DNA from: Andalucia godoyi
Taxonomy: Eukaryota > Discoba > Jakobea > Jakobida > Andaluciidae
Reading direction: 5' to 3'
Length of the DNA: 64,000 bases
Assembly (NCBI GenBank): GCA_009859145.1
Contig: VRVR01000031.1
Location: 124,001 to 188,000 of the forward strand
Made by a program: the position numbers and the translations under genes. Within the stretch, counting starts at the first letter, position 1. The number at the start of each line of letters is the position of its first letter. Shown here in pieces: positions 48,901-57,532 of this stretch. Under the pieces are notes generated by a model that did no database searches, was not told the DNA's origin, and worked only from the letters and a program-made list of their open reading frames with translations.

Positions 48901-50250
48901 GGAATTCGATTCATCATCTGGGACAAAGATCCACTGCGCAGCCACAATGCGATGAGGAGACGTGCCGCCTTCACGAGTCGGCATAACAATTTCTACTTCA
49001 TATTCTGCGACAACTGCCATCCCCTGGCCTGGAACAAACCCGTCGATTTTCAGATTTGCTTCTCCTTGCGCAACCAATCCTATGGAGGACTGCGCAAGGT
49101 TTACAGTGACAATCGACAGCAAACTGAATCCAGAATGCACCCCAATTCGCAGATACCGTCCTGATGTGTGGGGATTAACGACCAGGGAAGGAACACCGAA
49201 GCTCTGTCTCGTAACAAACTGAATGGTACTCAACAGCTTCTGCTCGACAGCAGGAGGAATGGTGATGCGAAGACGTGACAAGGAAAGCGGAGCATGCTCC
49301 AACAGCAATGGTTTGAACAAGCAGGACAAGGGCATCATCCATCGGAACTTATCCAAAGGCGGAACCGGCTGCGACCACGGATCGTAGAGTCCTGGTATAC
49401 ACTCCCGGTCGCTCACGATGCAATTTTCTCTCAAATACCGAGATGCGCCCCTTCGGGACAACTCGCGATGAGAAAGGAAGGCATACTGCACAGCGCTGCC
49501 GATGCAGCGAGTCTGCGACAACAAACTGTCGATGCCCATTTCAAATAAAGTCAAGATTCGAGGAGTGGATTTCTGAAGTGGTATTTCATGGACACGCGAA
49601 GGAATCACAGAGGAGCTTAGCTCGGCACCTTCGGCAGGATATAATGATGCAACGTCTCCATCGATCCCCTTGGTTGATGCAAAAACAGGGAGCATGGCCC
49701 ATCCAATGGAATGCCCTTTATCGGTGCCATCGGTCAGCGACGCTTCTATGACCAATACGGTACTTTCGTCAAACACCGAAGTATGAAAAACAAACGACTG
49801 CCTCACAGCACTGTCGACGACCCCTCTGTCTGACATACGCACTTTGGCTGGGGTTCCCACACCAGTCGAACCAAAAAAAGTTCTTCTTGATAGCGAGTAC
49901 AACGACACTGAAACCAACAGCGAATAATTTGCAATCTCCCAGCTCGAAACAATTGATTTTGGAACCTTTAGACCAGAAAGACTGTGAATGTACAACATAA
50001 AAGGGACTGAAGACCGAGGTCTCAACATTGACGACGACGACGAAGCATTCAGCGAAGCATTCAGATTTGTCGTCGAAGCGCTGGCGGAGTTCGGCAGCCC
50101 CGTGGAAGCGAGATCAAACTCGGAACCAACATTCGAAATTGATATGGGAAGTGGAGAAAACTTCTTGACAGTCGCCAGGAATCTGCGAACCGAACGTGAA
50201 GGCTGCTTCAAAAGGATCGTGCTTCCCATTTTTTCACTTCCGACAGGCAT
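45973..50250 (-). CDS. NPHP4: Nephrocystin-4 (ciliary transition zone protein)
   Basis: This 1425-residue protein equals human NPHP4 in length (1426). NPHP4 forms part of the transition-zone gate at the base of cilia with NPHP1 and RPGRIP1L. Shared landmarks in the first 500 residues are RRTFFGSTG (human HFFGRTW), FVFHTSVFDES, IPGLYDP, LRIGVHSGFSLL, a VAEYEVEIV strand and VAAQWIFVPDD (human VRWAVWNPL). The C-terminal half is beta-rich, with repeated immunoglobulin-like (MSP-like) segments such as KNPYSSPAVFAFSA and VAYKNPYPSARTFNLFSSD. A Pro/Lys/Glu-rich linker lies near 510-620. ATG 50250 (MPVGSEKMG) starts it; 50229 is an alternative. It is a marker of a flagellated organism. Confidence 0.88.
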   Translation of the reverse strand: MPVGSEKMGSTILLKQPSRSVRRFLATVKKFSPLPISISNVGSEFDLASTGLPNSASASTTNLNASLNASSSSSMLRPRSSVPFMLYIHSLSGLKVPKSIVSSWEIANYSLLVSVSLYSLSRRTFFGSTGVGTPAKVRMSDRGVVDSAVRQSFVFHTSVFDESTVLVIEASLTDGTDKGHSIGWAMLPVFASTKGIDGDVASLYPAEGAELSSSVIPSRVHEIPLQKSTPRILTLFEMGIDSLLSQTRCIGSAVQYAFLSHRELSRRGASRYLRENCIVSDRECIPGLYDPWSQPVPPLDKFRWMMPLSCLFKPLLLEHAPLSLSRLRITIPPAVEQKLLSTIQFVTRQSFGVPSLVVNPHTSGRYLRIGVHSGFSLLSIVTVNLAQSSIGLVAQGEANLKIDGFVPGQGMAVVAEYEVEIVMPTREGGTSPHRIVAAQWIFVPDDESNSGKSEAGQKEVGFRMGAVPVSESLFRPGLLVARSVEPPRIGETVETGCEFEVFVSGLTPSSSRPKLQKEAPATAPVKKENKKQEKVPKKDEGGAGDEIAIISASASVEKSTRPPLPSPVAKEPPKPEPPTPSVAAASVDRSGNRRKHPEELDDPMLIDLLVQKSSSTSGSNDLASLIAPLPRQLLRRFLMSPAGAAVQCTFNALSFVSIRFPFVDDDRAVSASIRDVHDIVLQLWGFQTPDTADASLGRVSFSTSFFVFPPISTLGTPSSLERVSPQSNMLVLVSSQGHLGIEIRFRVDPRSLTPCLRTMYSTYLSSSSSEITVWDADGHFPKGTVSVPWKALLNAVECGDTSVWLALPVVSDIFRGSALKNKLIVRVSAVRVPSSFGQASSVLGTDYDVSSPALPGGAGSRTVRVPRIVERTPALQNAAQFVGPVDVTVRKQLHVERWNQISHVPTSVSDENIAVQQVEDAIERIRTAERQQIISDQLRSYASETHTITLMRGYTRMVETLVKNPYSSPAVFAFSAVEEEGDGRLSVEVSPLRSSKLFRKLQAEKKDYCPNRNPLLDHVVFNETLVDDRGMIALDAHEKALLAVKVSLRDSPVSGLEYEEAEVRFVLRLKNMAGDTVRSLQLVVRSIPHVVNKTIWCITPPRELVKLEMELKGNDNDSSLTANSQRTSGSSFGSRKMVLQTAHGFTHSSWPDTVIQSTDNVKVIAKFTPPPQDSSLWISSYFRRSSVCALRFYDSEEMTVPSYVLNVVYEIPTLYKAMQGTVGQSTRDVLDLPLQSFGTRLVRVMSSEPLVVYCEPKEAFYWSPSTATAIGVIFRPSSTSRTEVLLHWMDVETNEHLMTALVIASAVMPPISKSFDLVVPLVSTAIIKNDEKLSQQDNDTARRGLLKKVAYKNPYPSARTFNLFSSDESVCYMREVSMQVAAREKEYIHMVFPYGTETTPKEVYVFVNDEQDRNEECLHVKVRYA

Positions 50251-50402
50251 CGTAAACGGCAAATCTTTGAAGAACAGAGAGACAGCGAGAGAGACAGAGA
50301 GAAAGAAAGACAAAGTATGCAGAAAATCTTGATACTGACAAAAAAAAAAAAAAAAGACATGCCTTGTCGTAACTGTCCCGCCCCGGCGGCCCTACCTCAG
50401 CG

Positions 50403-51060
50403 TGTATGGCAGACCGTTTTGCGTATGAACACCAAACAGCACCGTACTGACCCTATGGGACGCGATTTCCTAACCGTAGTCAAGTCCAGAATTTCTCTCA
50501 TTCTTTCACTTTCTTTTCTTTCCACTATTTTCTGTTTGTCTGTTTGTCTGTTTGTTTGTTTGTTTATAATCGAATCCTCAAGCAGACACAGCATCTCATG
50601 GCTCCAGAGAGCGGTCTTCCCAGCAAACGCAAACTGGCCATGCCCAAAGATACCGAGAACCAAGAAAACCCGTTGATTCCCTCTCGTCGGAGGCGGTGAG
50701 CAAGAAGAAGATCATCGTCAGACAGCTGAGCAAGATATTTTAAATCACAAAGATGTGATCGATTTGCGTTCGGAATGCGCTTTCAAGTCAGAGAACAAGA
50801 AGGAGCAAAGGCAAAGGCGTCGTCAGGCGCGATGTGCAGCACCGCCGACCGCATTCCGTTTCCTCCAACGTTCATTTTTTTTTTTTGAACGACGAATCGA
50901 TTGGGGAATAGAATATGTCGATTGCGATGACCCTTTGATGGCCAGCAGTCTGCATTGCAGAGGTGGTGCTCGCCCCAAATTAAAATAAAAACATGTGGCT
51001 TTGGACCCGTCTTCGGTGACAACCTAGCCGATGACCCAATACTGATTCATGTTTTTGGCA
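50403..51060 (-). repeat. Repeat family A, copy 2: right arm of the inverted repeat
   Basis: The core 50463-51060 is the near-perfect reverse complement of copy 1 (596 versus 598 bp). On the side facing NPHP4 its tail, 50403-50462, differs from the tail of copy 1 and instead resembles copy 4 (GTTTGGTGTTCATACGCAAA, then ACGGTC). Reading frames of 77-88 codons inside are identical in both arms only because the DNA is identical; they are absent from copy 3. Confidence 0.95.
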
Positions 51061-51555
51061 GAAGTGGTCACTCCCATGCAACCCCAGCATCAAGTGACAG
51101 ACGCCAATTACCGTTACGACAGTTCCATTTTTGACGAAAAACGAATTTGTAAGCACTACATTGGGGGGCGTGTTGCAACCTCCCGCTGCTTGGGAGGCAT
51201 CGGAGGAGACACGCAACAGTGCGCAAACCCACCCAGTCGACAGAGGGCCGCCACTCTTACGCGGGCTCTTGTTTGTATTTTTTTGGAGAGAAAAGAACTG
51301 CTTTTGGAACAAACGGAAGCGTTCCTCCGATGCACTTGACGTCAAGTTGCAAGCAATATAACCTGCGATCAATCACGGCGAAACCCGCATTTGGCACACG
51401 TGCTTAAGCAGTTGCAAGCCCAATGATAAATATAAGAAACCGATAAAAAGGAGGACGATTTTATTTCAACCTCGCATCCTTCTTCATTTCGTTATCATTT
51501 TTTCTCGCCTTACCTCCCCTTTTAGTGTATTAATCCATACTGTCATTTTTCAGCA
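51061..51555. other. Spacer between right repeat arm and small gene
   Basis: About 490 bp with no recognisable gene. Frames on both strands overlap and have no domain. Confidence 0.6.
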
Positions 51556-51789
51556 ATGTATGTGAAGCGCGCCGGCTCATGGAGAACCAAGAATGGATGC
51601 AAACCAATGGATGACCCCCAGATGTTCCAAAACGAGGAGATGGTCCGGGGAATCCGGGAAGAACTCCAGCAAGCCGTGGACACGTATCGAGAGGGAAACT
51701 CAAACTTTGCAAAAGCGCTTGAGCAAGCCGCGTACAGGTGGATGATCATCAAGGAAGAAATGGCAGCGAACGAAGAAGCAACCTATTAA
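51556..51789 (+). CDS. Small 77-residue protein, unidentified
   Basis: A short frame from ATG 51556 (MYVKRAGSWRTKNGCKPMDD) has Lys/Arg-rich and Glu/Gln-rich helical composition without low complexity (for example VRGIREELQQAVDTYREG and YRWMIIKEEMAANEE). The size and helical, charged character resemble small mitochondrial or axonemal accessory proteins, but I cannot name a family. It converges with PPCDC, 85 bp away. Confidence 0.55.
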   Translation: MYVKRAGSWRTKNGCKPMDDPQMFQNEEMVRGIREELQQAVDTYREGNSNFAKALEQAAYRWMIIKEEMAANEEATY

Positions 51790-51874
51790 TCTTAACAGGG
51801 ATGATAATAAAGAGCATACAAATAAAATCATGTGAATCGAAGAAGCCAGAGATAATCAAGAAGTCAGTGCCGCG

Positions 51875-52477
51875 TCATGCTGAAAACTTGCGTCGAGCAA
51901 TCTGCGAAAGAATTTCGCAAATGTCCGAAACCTCAGCCATTGCTCCCACACCAACATCTCCGCATGCAAGCTTCTTCGCCACCGGATCCACCACCTGGTA
52001 CCCGAGCTGCTTAGAAAGAACATCCAGCTGCTTAGGCGTAAACGGATGCTCCCACATGTACGTATTCATAGCTGGGGCAACAAGAATAGGCTTTTGAAAG
52101 TCCCAAGCCCTTGCCACGCATGTCAAGAGGGTGTCGCAGATTCCGTTAGAAAGTTTTGCCAATGTGTTCGCGCTGAGCGGTGCAATGCAAAAGACGTCCG
52201 CCCACTTCCGCAATTCAATATGCAGTACAGGATCGCCGTGTCGATAGGATGTCCATTCATCAGAATCTCGATACCACTTATCAACCAGTTTTTCAACTAC
52301 GATTCGTTGAGATTCCAAAAAATGTTCTGATCGAGATGTCGATACCACACGCACAACAAACTGCCCAGTGGAGTGCAGCAGTTGCAGCAGCGGCAGAAGC
52401 TTAATAGCCGCCACGGAACCTGTAACTCCAAGCAGCAGGTTCAGCTTTTGGTTACTGACTTCGCTGTTCTCATTCAT
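51875..52477 (-). CDS. PPCDC: Phosphopantothenoylcysteine decarboxylase
   Basis: This 200-residue flavoprotein catalyses the third step of coenzyme A synthesis, decarboxylating 4'-phosphopantothenoylcysteine to 4'-phosphopantetheine. Motifs are the N-terminal GVTGSVAAIK flavin loop, VLHIELRKWAD with the catalytic His, APLSANTLAKLSNGICDTLL, APAMNTYMWEHP (the PxMNxxMW substrate motif) and the ACGDVGVGAMAE loop with the catalytic Cys. Human PPCDC has 204 residues. All key residues are present. The start is ATG 52477. Confidence 0.96.
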   Translation of the reverse strand: MNENSEVSNQKLNLLLGVTGSVAAIKLLPLLQLLHSTGQFVVRVVSTSRSEHFLESQRIVVEKLVDKWYRDSDEWTSYRHGDPVLHIELRKWADVFCIAPLSANTLAKLSNGICDTLLTCVARAWDFQKPILVAPAMNTYMWEHPFTPKQLDVLSKQLGYQVVDPVAKKLACGDVGVGAMAEVSDICEILSQIARRKFSA

Positions 52478-53016
52478 GAGAGGAATGAGGAGTGAGGGGA
52501 GGGGGGAGGGGGCAGTACAAAAACAACCGCTGCCACGTCGTGGAGAATCAGTCTGCGGGGTTTCAAGGTTTCCTCGGAAAACAGACTGACAAAACAGCAG
52601 AGAAAAAGGCTAGCACGAGGATTCGGGAAAATCAGGAATCAGCAAAGCTTTCGTGAAACTCTACATTTGAGTCCACATGCTGCGTGGCTTTTGACGCAAG
52701 GAAGTCTCCGGAAAAAAACCGACAAGAATGCCGGATGGAATGATAATAACCCAATAAATCCTGATCAGATTGTTTTTTAAAAAATAATATTACCGTTTTC
52801 CGCTTTACTTACACGAAAACAAGACCGCTGTTTGGGCGTTTGAACGCATTTTCCGAGCGTAAAGAAGAGGCCTTGTGTGTTCATCCGGCTTCAACATTCA
52901 CAGTTTTCATCTATTTATATGCACCGTGTCTGCGAATCGGAACATTCCTTCTCCTCCTCCTCCTCCTCCTCCTCCTCCTTCTTCTTCTTCTTCTTCCTCC
53001 AGTCCGTTGTACATAC
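52478..53016. other. Divergent spacer with a CTC/CTT trinucleotide tract
   Basis: This 540 bp separates two divergent genes. A (CTC)n(CTT)n run at 52948-52998 lies about 20-70 bp before the ATG at 53017. It could be read as poly-Leu only if translation began at a non-ATG codon, so I treat it as leader sequence. Confidence 0.7.
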
Positions 53017-55581
53017 ATGTTCAGAGGATCCGGTTCCTTTGATCCGCAGTATCGATCCAATTCAATCTTGCAAGGACCTTCCGCGTCTTCGGCTCGAACT
53101 CAGTCAAATGGAACGCAGTACTTGTCTCTGTCCGGTAGAAAACCCATAAGGCCCTCTTCTGCAGCACCGACGAGGCCTCCTTCCAATAGTGTCCTTTCTA
53201 ATAATCAGTTCTTGCATGCAACTCCAACGCCATTCCTACGCCCGACTTCTCCAGATTCTTTGCAAGTCTCCAGCGTGAAGAATGCCCCGCAAAACACGTT
53301 TCGGTCTTCGAAGCAGATTACGTCACAGCAGCAACAGCCGCAGCAGCAACACATGCAGCAACAACAACAGATGCAGCTTTCGCAGCGCAACTACGAGATT
53401 TCTGCGACTGGCGTTCCTGTTCGGTCTCAGCAAAGACCTGCCAGTGCATCGCAGATTCAAGGCGCACCTTCTTCGAATTCATTACTGCAGCAGCCCAGCA
53501 ATAGCGTCTTCTCTCCTCCCGGATCCAGCAATGCATCTGTTGTGAGAACACCCGAAGCGATGTCCGCTGCACACTTTGTGCTGCCGACGAATCAAGATAC
53601 TCTGGTGATTCACGTTGTTGACGAACCCCATGATCTGATTCAAGATGTGTATGTTTCCAGATGGTGCGTCGTCCAGTGGATGAAATATTTCAATGCCTAT
53701 TTGTCTGCAGAAGATGCGCATGACCATGATGTTCCCCAGACAACAACCGACATAGATATTTCCGTTCATTGTGATACAACGGTGTTTCGGTGGCTGATGT
53801 TCTACGTGCACGCCTCGTCGAGAGAACTTGCAAACTGCCCTTCGTATGTTCATATTTCCAAGGAACTCGCAAAGCCGTCACTGGACACTTCCATGGTGCT
53901 TAGTGTGTTAATTTCTGCAGAGTTTCTGAAAATGGAGCAATTGACAAACACGTGTGTCCACTTCATTGTCATGCATCTTCTTGAAATGATTCGCATGCCA
54001 TTGGATTTCGAGTGCTTGACTCGAGAGATTGTTGAGAAGCTTTCGAAAGAATTGACCGTGGACCAGCTGGAATCACTTTATGTGCGTGATCGACGCGATC
54101 GACTGTCTTCTGTCTTGTGGAGTGCAAAGGTCGATTGCCATGTTTCATCGTCGGACTGGGTTCTTTCTCAATGTGTCTTTTGCGGCGCTGTCTATGCTGA
54201 TTACTTGCACGATTCGCTGGTATGTCCCAAGGCGAAGATTTTTGTCGATTTCCACGGCAACGTCGTTGCTCAACATTATCCCGACGAATCATTTTCCACA
54301 AAGCGCTACGTTTCAAAGTTGCGCAGCGGTTCCGTGAAGACCACAAAGAAAGCATCGGCTTCTTCCACCAATGGTATGTCACCGAGGGGCCTTTATTGGA
54401 AACTGTGGGGGATGGTCACTTCGTTGCAGTGTGGCCGCTGTGGGCTGCCTTTTCCTGTTGCTGAGCTTGAGCACTGCGCATTTCATCCTCAGCAAGCTGT
54501 TTTCAGTGCAGGGAGCAACGTTGGTGAATATCCGTGCTGCCACTCTCAAGCACTTCGGTTTGATTCTTCCAATGTTGTGATATCGGGATGTTGTGGACAG
54601 TTGCATTCGGTGGTAGGAGCCGAAGAATCGCCTCAACTTGATATCCTGAAGCTTACGGATGCTCACAAAGACTCCGTTATGGTACCTTTTGCACCAAGGT
54701 TGTCTCTCAAGGAGACCAAGGAAATTTCCAATACAGGCGTCAGGAAGGCAGTCGCTGCAAAACCCGACGTTTCGAAAAAGGCGGTTGGACCTGCACGCGA
54801 ACAATCATCGAGGAATGCAAATAAGAATGTAGTGACAAGCGATGAGGATTCTGTTGAAATTGATGACGATGAGGAAGATACTGATGATGACAGTGCTAGT
54901 GACGAGTCGAGCGATTCGTCTGATGGAAATGAGGGCGAAGATACCAAAATCGGGGGCAGAGATGAAAACAACCGGAACAGTGTCCGTGCTGCTGCTGCTG
55001 TTGCTGTTGCTGTTGCTGTTGATGATGATGATGATGATGATGATGATGACGATGACGACGACGATGAAGTTGACGACGAGTATGATAACTATTTGGATGA
55101 TGATGACGACGACGATGACGATGATGATTTGGATAATGATGGAACGGATGACGATGCCGATGCCGACGATGATGATGTAGACCGTGGTTTCAGTAGTCAG
55201 GGCAAACGAGCAGGATTTCTTTCAATGTTTCCACGGCCTCCGCGGTCCACAACGCCTACGAAGAAGAAAACGAAGAAGAACAAGAAAAATAGGCTTCCTG
55301 CACACGAAACAAATGGATCCAAAGAACGGGTTATTGCTTTGGATATTTTGCGTGAAGAAGATGACTATCGCATTCGACTTTTGTCGCAAAAACTCATTCT
55401 TCTTCGCAGGGAGATTTCACAGAAAGGCGATGTCACTCTTTTGTCATCCGGTCAATTACGGACTGTCAAAAGCGTGACGATGACGAAGCCCGGAGTGTCG
55501 GTTTCCGGGGGCTCTCAGCCCGCTCGCCAGGCTCGACCTTCTTCGGCGACAAACGACAAAAGAAAGTATGTGGGCAAGTAG
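53017..55581 (+). CDS. SANBR: BTB-domain protein, SANBR (KIAA1841) type
   Basis: This 854-residue protein starts at ATG 53017 (MFRGSGSFDPQYRS). Residues 1-180 are Ser/Gln-rich. A BTB-like domain follows near 190-330. The block TLVIHVVDEPHDLIQDVYVS, then MKYFNAYLS, then DIDISVHCDTTVFRWLMFYV and VLISAEFLKMEQLTNTCVHF parallels KIAA1841/SANBR, which in vertebrates binds corepressors and limits class switch recombination. Conserved Cys pairs (CVFCGAVY, CGRCGLPF) follow. The SANT domain of SANBR was not found by eye. Near residues 660-715 there is a long poly-Asp run encoded by GAT/GAC repeats. Confidence 0.75.
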   Translation: MFRGSGSFDPQYRSNSILQGPSASSARTQSNGTQYLSLSGRKPIRPSSAAPTRPPSNSVLSNNQFLHATPTPFLRPTSPDSLQVSSVKNAPQNTFRSSKQITSQQQQPQQQHMQQQQQMQLSQRNYEISATGVPVRSQQRPASASQIQGAPSSNSLLQQPSNSVFSPPGSSNASVVRTPEAMSAAHFVLPTNQDTLVIHVVDEPHDLIQDVYVSRWCVVQWMKYFNAYLSAEDAHDHDVPQTTTDIDISVHCDTTVFRWLMFYVHASSRELANCPSYVHISKELAKPSLDTSMVLSVLISAEFLKMEQLTNTCVHFIVMHLLEMIRMPLDFECLTREIVEKLSKELTVDQLESLYVRDRRDRLSSVLWSAKVDCHVSSSDWVLSQCVFCGAVYADYLHDSLVCPKAKIFVDFHGNVVAQHYPDESFSTKRYVSKLRSGSVKTTKKASASSTNGMSPRGLYWKLWGMVTSLQCGRCGLPFPVAELEHCAFHPQQAVFSAGSNVGEYPCCHSQALRFDSSNVVISGCCGQLHSVVGAEESPQLDILKLTDAHKDSVMVPFAPRLSLKETKEISNTGVRKAVAAKPDVSKKAVGPAREQSSRNANKNVVTSDEDSVEIDDDEEDTDDDSASDESSDSSDGNEGEDTKIGGRDENNRNSVRAAAAVAVAVAVDDDDDDDDDDDDDDDEVDDEYDNYLDDDDDDDDDDDLDNDGTDDDADADDDDVDRGFSSQGKRAGFLSMFPRPPRSTTPTKKKTKKNKKNRLPAHETNGSKERVIALDILREEDDYRIRLLSQKLILLRREISQKGDVTLLSSGQLRTVKSVTMTKPGVSVSGGSQPARQARPSSATNDKRKYVGK
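54979..55175 (+). repeat. In-frame GAT/GAC repeat encoding poly-Asp
   Basis: GCTGTT repeats (55000-55020) turn into a long GAT, GAC and GAA tract. It encodes more than 50 acidic residues in the SANBR-like protein, with the Asp codons drifting between GAT and GAC, as in an expanding then stabilising microsatellite. Confidence 0.95.
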
Positions 55582-55946
55582 TAAGAGGTGAGGGCACAGC
55601 AGTATAATGAATATATAGGTTCACAGAAAAATTAATTAAAAAAAAATATTAAAAACTCAACAAAAAAAAAATTCATCCTTACAAGTAAGACTCTCTGGCT
55701 AAACGCACGACCAGGAGACCAGAGCATAAAGCATTGCGGGTTACAATAGTGAAAATGATACGCCTCCGAAGAGGAATGCGCGAATGCGCTTTCCCTCAAG
55801 GAACTGTGACGTGAAGAAAAGAAGGAAGGGTAGACAAAGAGAAAGAGAAGAATGGAAGCACTCCACTCCAACATAAGAAATATATAAACGTAAACGATTC
55901 AGTCAGTTATAATGGAAGAACGACAGTGACACACTTGAGCGGAAGG

Positions 55947-55961
55947 GGGGGGGGGGGGGAG
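55947..55961. repeat. Poly-G run near the PPP4C stop codon
   Basis: A run of about 15 consecutive G (C on the PPP4C sense strand) starts within 10 bp after the end of PPP4C. Such runs are prone to sequencing error and G-quadruplex formation. Confidence 0.9.
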
Positions 55962-55969
55962 GGGGAACA

Positions 55970-56902
55970 TCAGAGGAAGTACTCCGGCATCGGCTTCTTT
56001 GCTGGAATGCCTCGAGCTTCTTGCGGTGCTGCTGGGAACACTTTGAAATTCTTGTTCAAATTCTCATCCAGTTCCAAGATCGCTGCGACATTGCCGCAGC
56101 GGTAACAATAATTCGGAGCTGACCATACAGTGACCAGCGAGTCATGGAACATGTACTTGTAGCCTTCCATCACCAGTTGATGAGCTCTGCAAATGAGATC
56201 GATTTTGTTTGTTTGATTGAATGCAGCAACAACGTCTCCTCCAAACAAGTATCCAGCACCACGAGGGGACAGTCCCCATCCTTCCACATCCTCTGGATCG
56301 GACCACAGCAAATCACACATTGCTCCGTCGTGCGGAACTTCCCGTTTCCGGTCAATGGTTCTGATCTGATCAAGAGTATTCACAGAAGGCGACAGACCGC
56401 CGTGTACACAAAAGATACGATCATCGACGATAGCAGAGAGCGAAAGATAGTCGAAAATTTCTGTGCAATATCTCCACACATTCACAGAGCCATACTTCCG
56501 CAGACATTCGTCGTAGAATCCATAGACTTGTGTGATCTGCCGCGACTCGTGGTTTCCTCGGATAAGAGTGATTCGGTCTGGGTAGCGTACCTTCAGTGCC
56601 AGTAGCAACAGAAATGTCTCGACGGAATAAAATCCACGATCCACAAAGTCACCCATAAACAAATAGTTAGTCTCGGGAACATCTCCGCCTACTTTGAAAA
56701 GCTCCTTGAGATCATAAAACTGTCCGTGGATGTCTCCACAAATCGTGACTGGCGCCGCAATTCGCTGGACATTTGATTCTTCAAGAAGAATTTCGCGAGC
56801 CTTGTTGCAAAGAGCCTTCACCTCGCTCTCTTTGATGTACTCGCAGTTCCGAAGCTGCTCAATCCACCGGTCCAGATCAGCAGCTGAGCACATGTGGTTC
56901 AA
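55970..56902 (-). CDS. PPP4C: Protein phosphatase 4 catalytic subunit
   Basis: This 310-residue Ser/Thr phosphatase is nearest PP4c (307 in humans). Metal-binding motifs are [32 protein letters not shown] and, later, HGGLSP. The start [20 protein letters not shown] and the [24 protein letters not shown] block separate it from PP2A and PP6. The C-terminal YFL is the carboxymethylation site that LCMT1 adds and PPME1 (13812-14852) removes. PP4 acts in DNA repair, centrosome maturation and splicing. A poly-G run lies at 55947-55961, downstream of the stop. Confidence 0.95.
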   Translation of the reverse strand: MNHMCSAADLDRWIEQLRNCEYIKESEVKALCNKAREILLEESNVQRIAAPVTICGDIHGQFYDLKELFKVGGDVPETNYLFMGDFVDRGFYSVETFLLLLALKVRYPDRITLIRGNHESRQITQVYGFYDECLRKYGSVNVWRYCTEIFDYLSLSAIVDDRIFCVHGGLSPSVNTLDQIRTIDRKREVPHDGAMCDLLWSDPEDVEGWGLSPRGAGYLFGGDVVAAFNQTNKIDLICRAHQLVMEGYKYMFHDSLVTVWSAPNYCYRCGNVAAILELDENLNKNFKVFPAAPQEARGIPAKKPMPEYFL

Positions 56903-57532
56903 GATGAGACGACGATGCGACTGAACAGGACAAATCCTTTGAGGAAAACAAAGGATGGGACGGATTTAGATTTCAAAAAAAACAACAACAATAACAACAC
57001 CAACCTCTGAGAAGAAACATCAAAAGGGGAAATGAAGACACAATGAAAAATCGAGATCAACCAGCTTCAATTCCTTCCCAATAGGAAGCTTTAGAGAAAA
57101 AGACCTTTGAAAGACATGCATACTGGACCGTCTACGGTGTCGTTCATGGGAGGTGAAAGTTCGCCGCCTCTGACACTCCCGCTGTGTGTCAGCGAGCGCC
57201 GGACATGACATGACTCGTGGGTTCGTGAGTCGTGACTGACAGAACACCCATTCGGCACCCGTGTTTTTTCATTTGTGGTTTTAACGATCTTTTGGCCGTT
57301 CCGAGCACTGCGCAGTTTTCTCGAAAGGGTTTTGTTTGTTGTTTTTGCTTGTTGTCTTTTTTGGCTGTTTCCCCTCCTTCAGTTACCGTGTGTGTTTGTG
57401 TGTGTGGGAGTGTGACTGAGGGTGTGTACGCGAAGACCACCTGATTTTATTCTCATTGGTTTTATTTATTTACTCATTCCTCCGATCCGGTCCAACATCT
57501 TCATAATCTGCATCCTCTTTTGTAACGCAACA

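Noticed and set aside
52840-53016. N-terminal poly-Leu signal-peptide-like extension of the SANBR-like protein
   Set aside because: It begins at a TTG and the Leu run comes from CTC/CTT repeats; the first ATG is at 53017.
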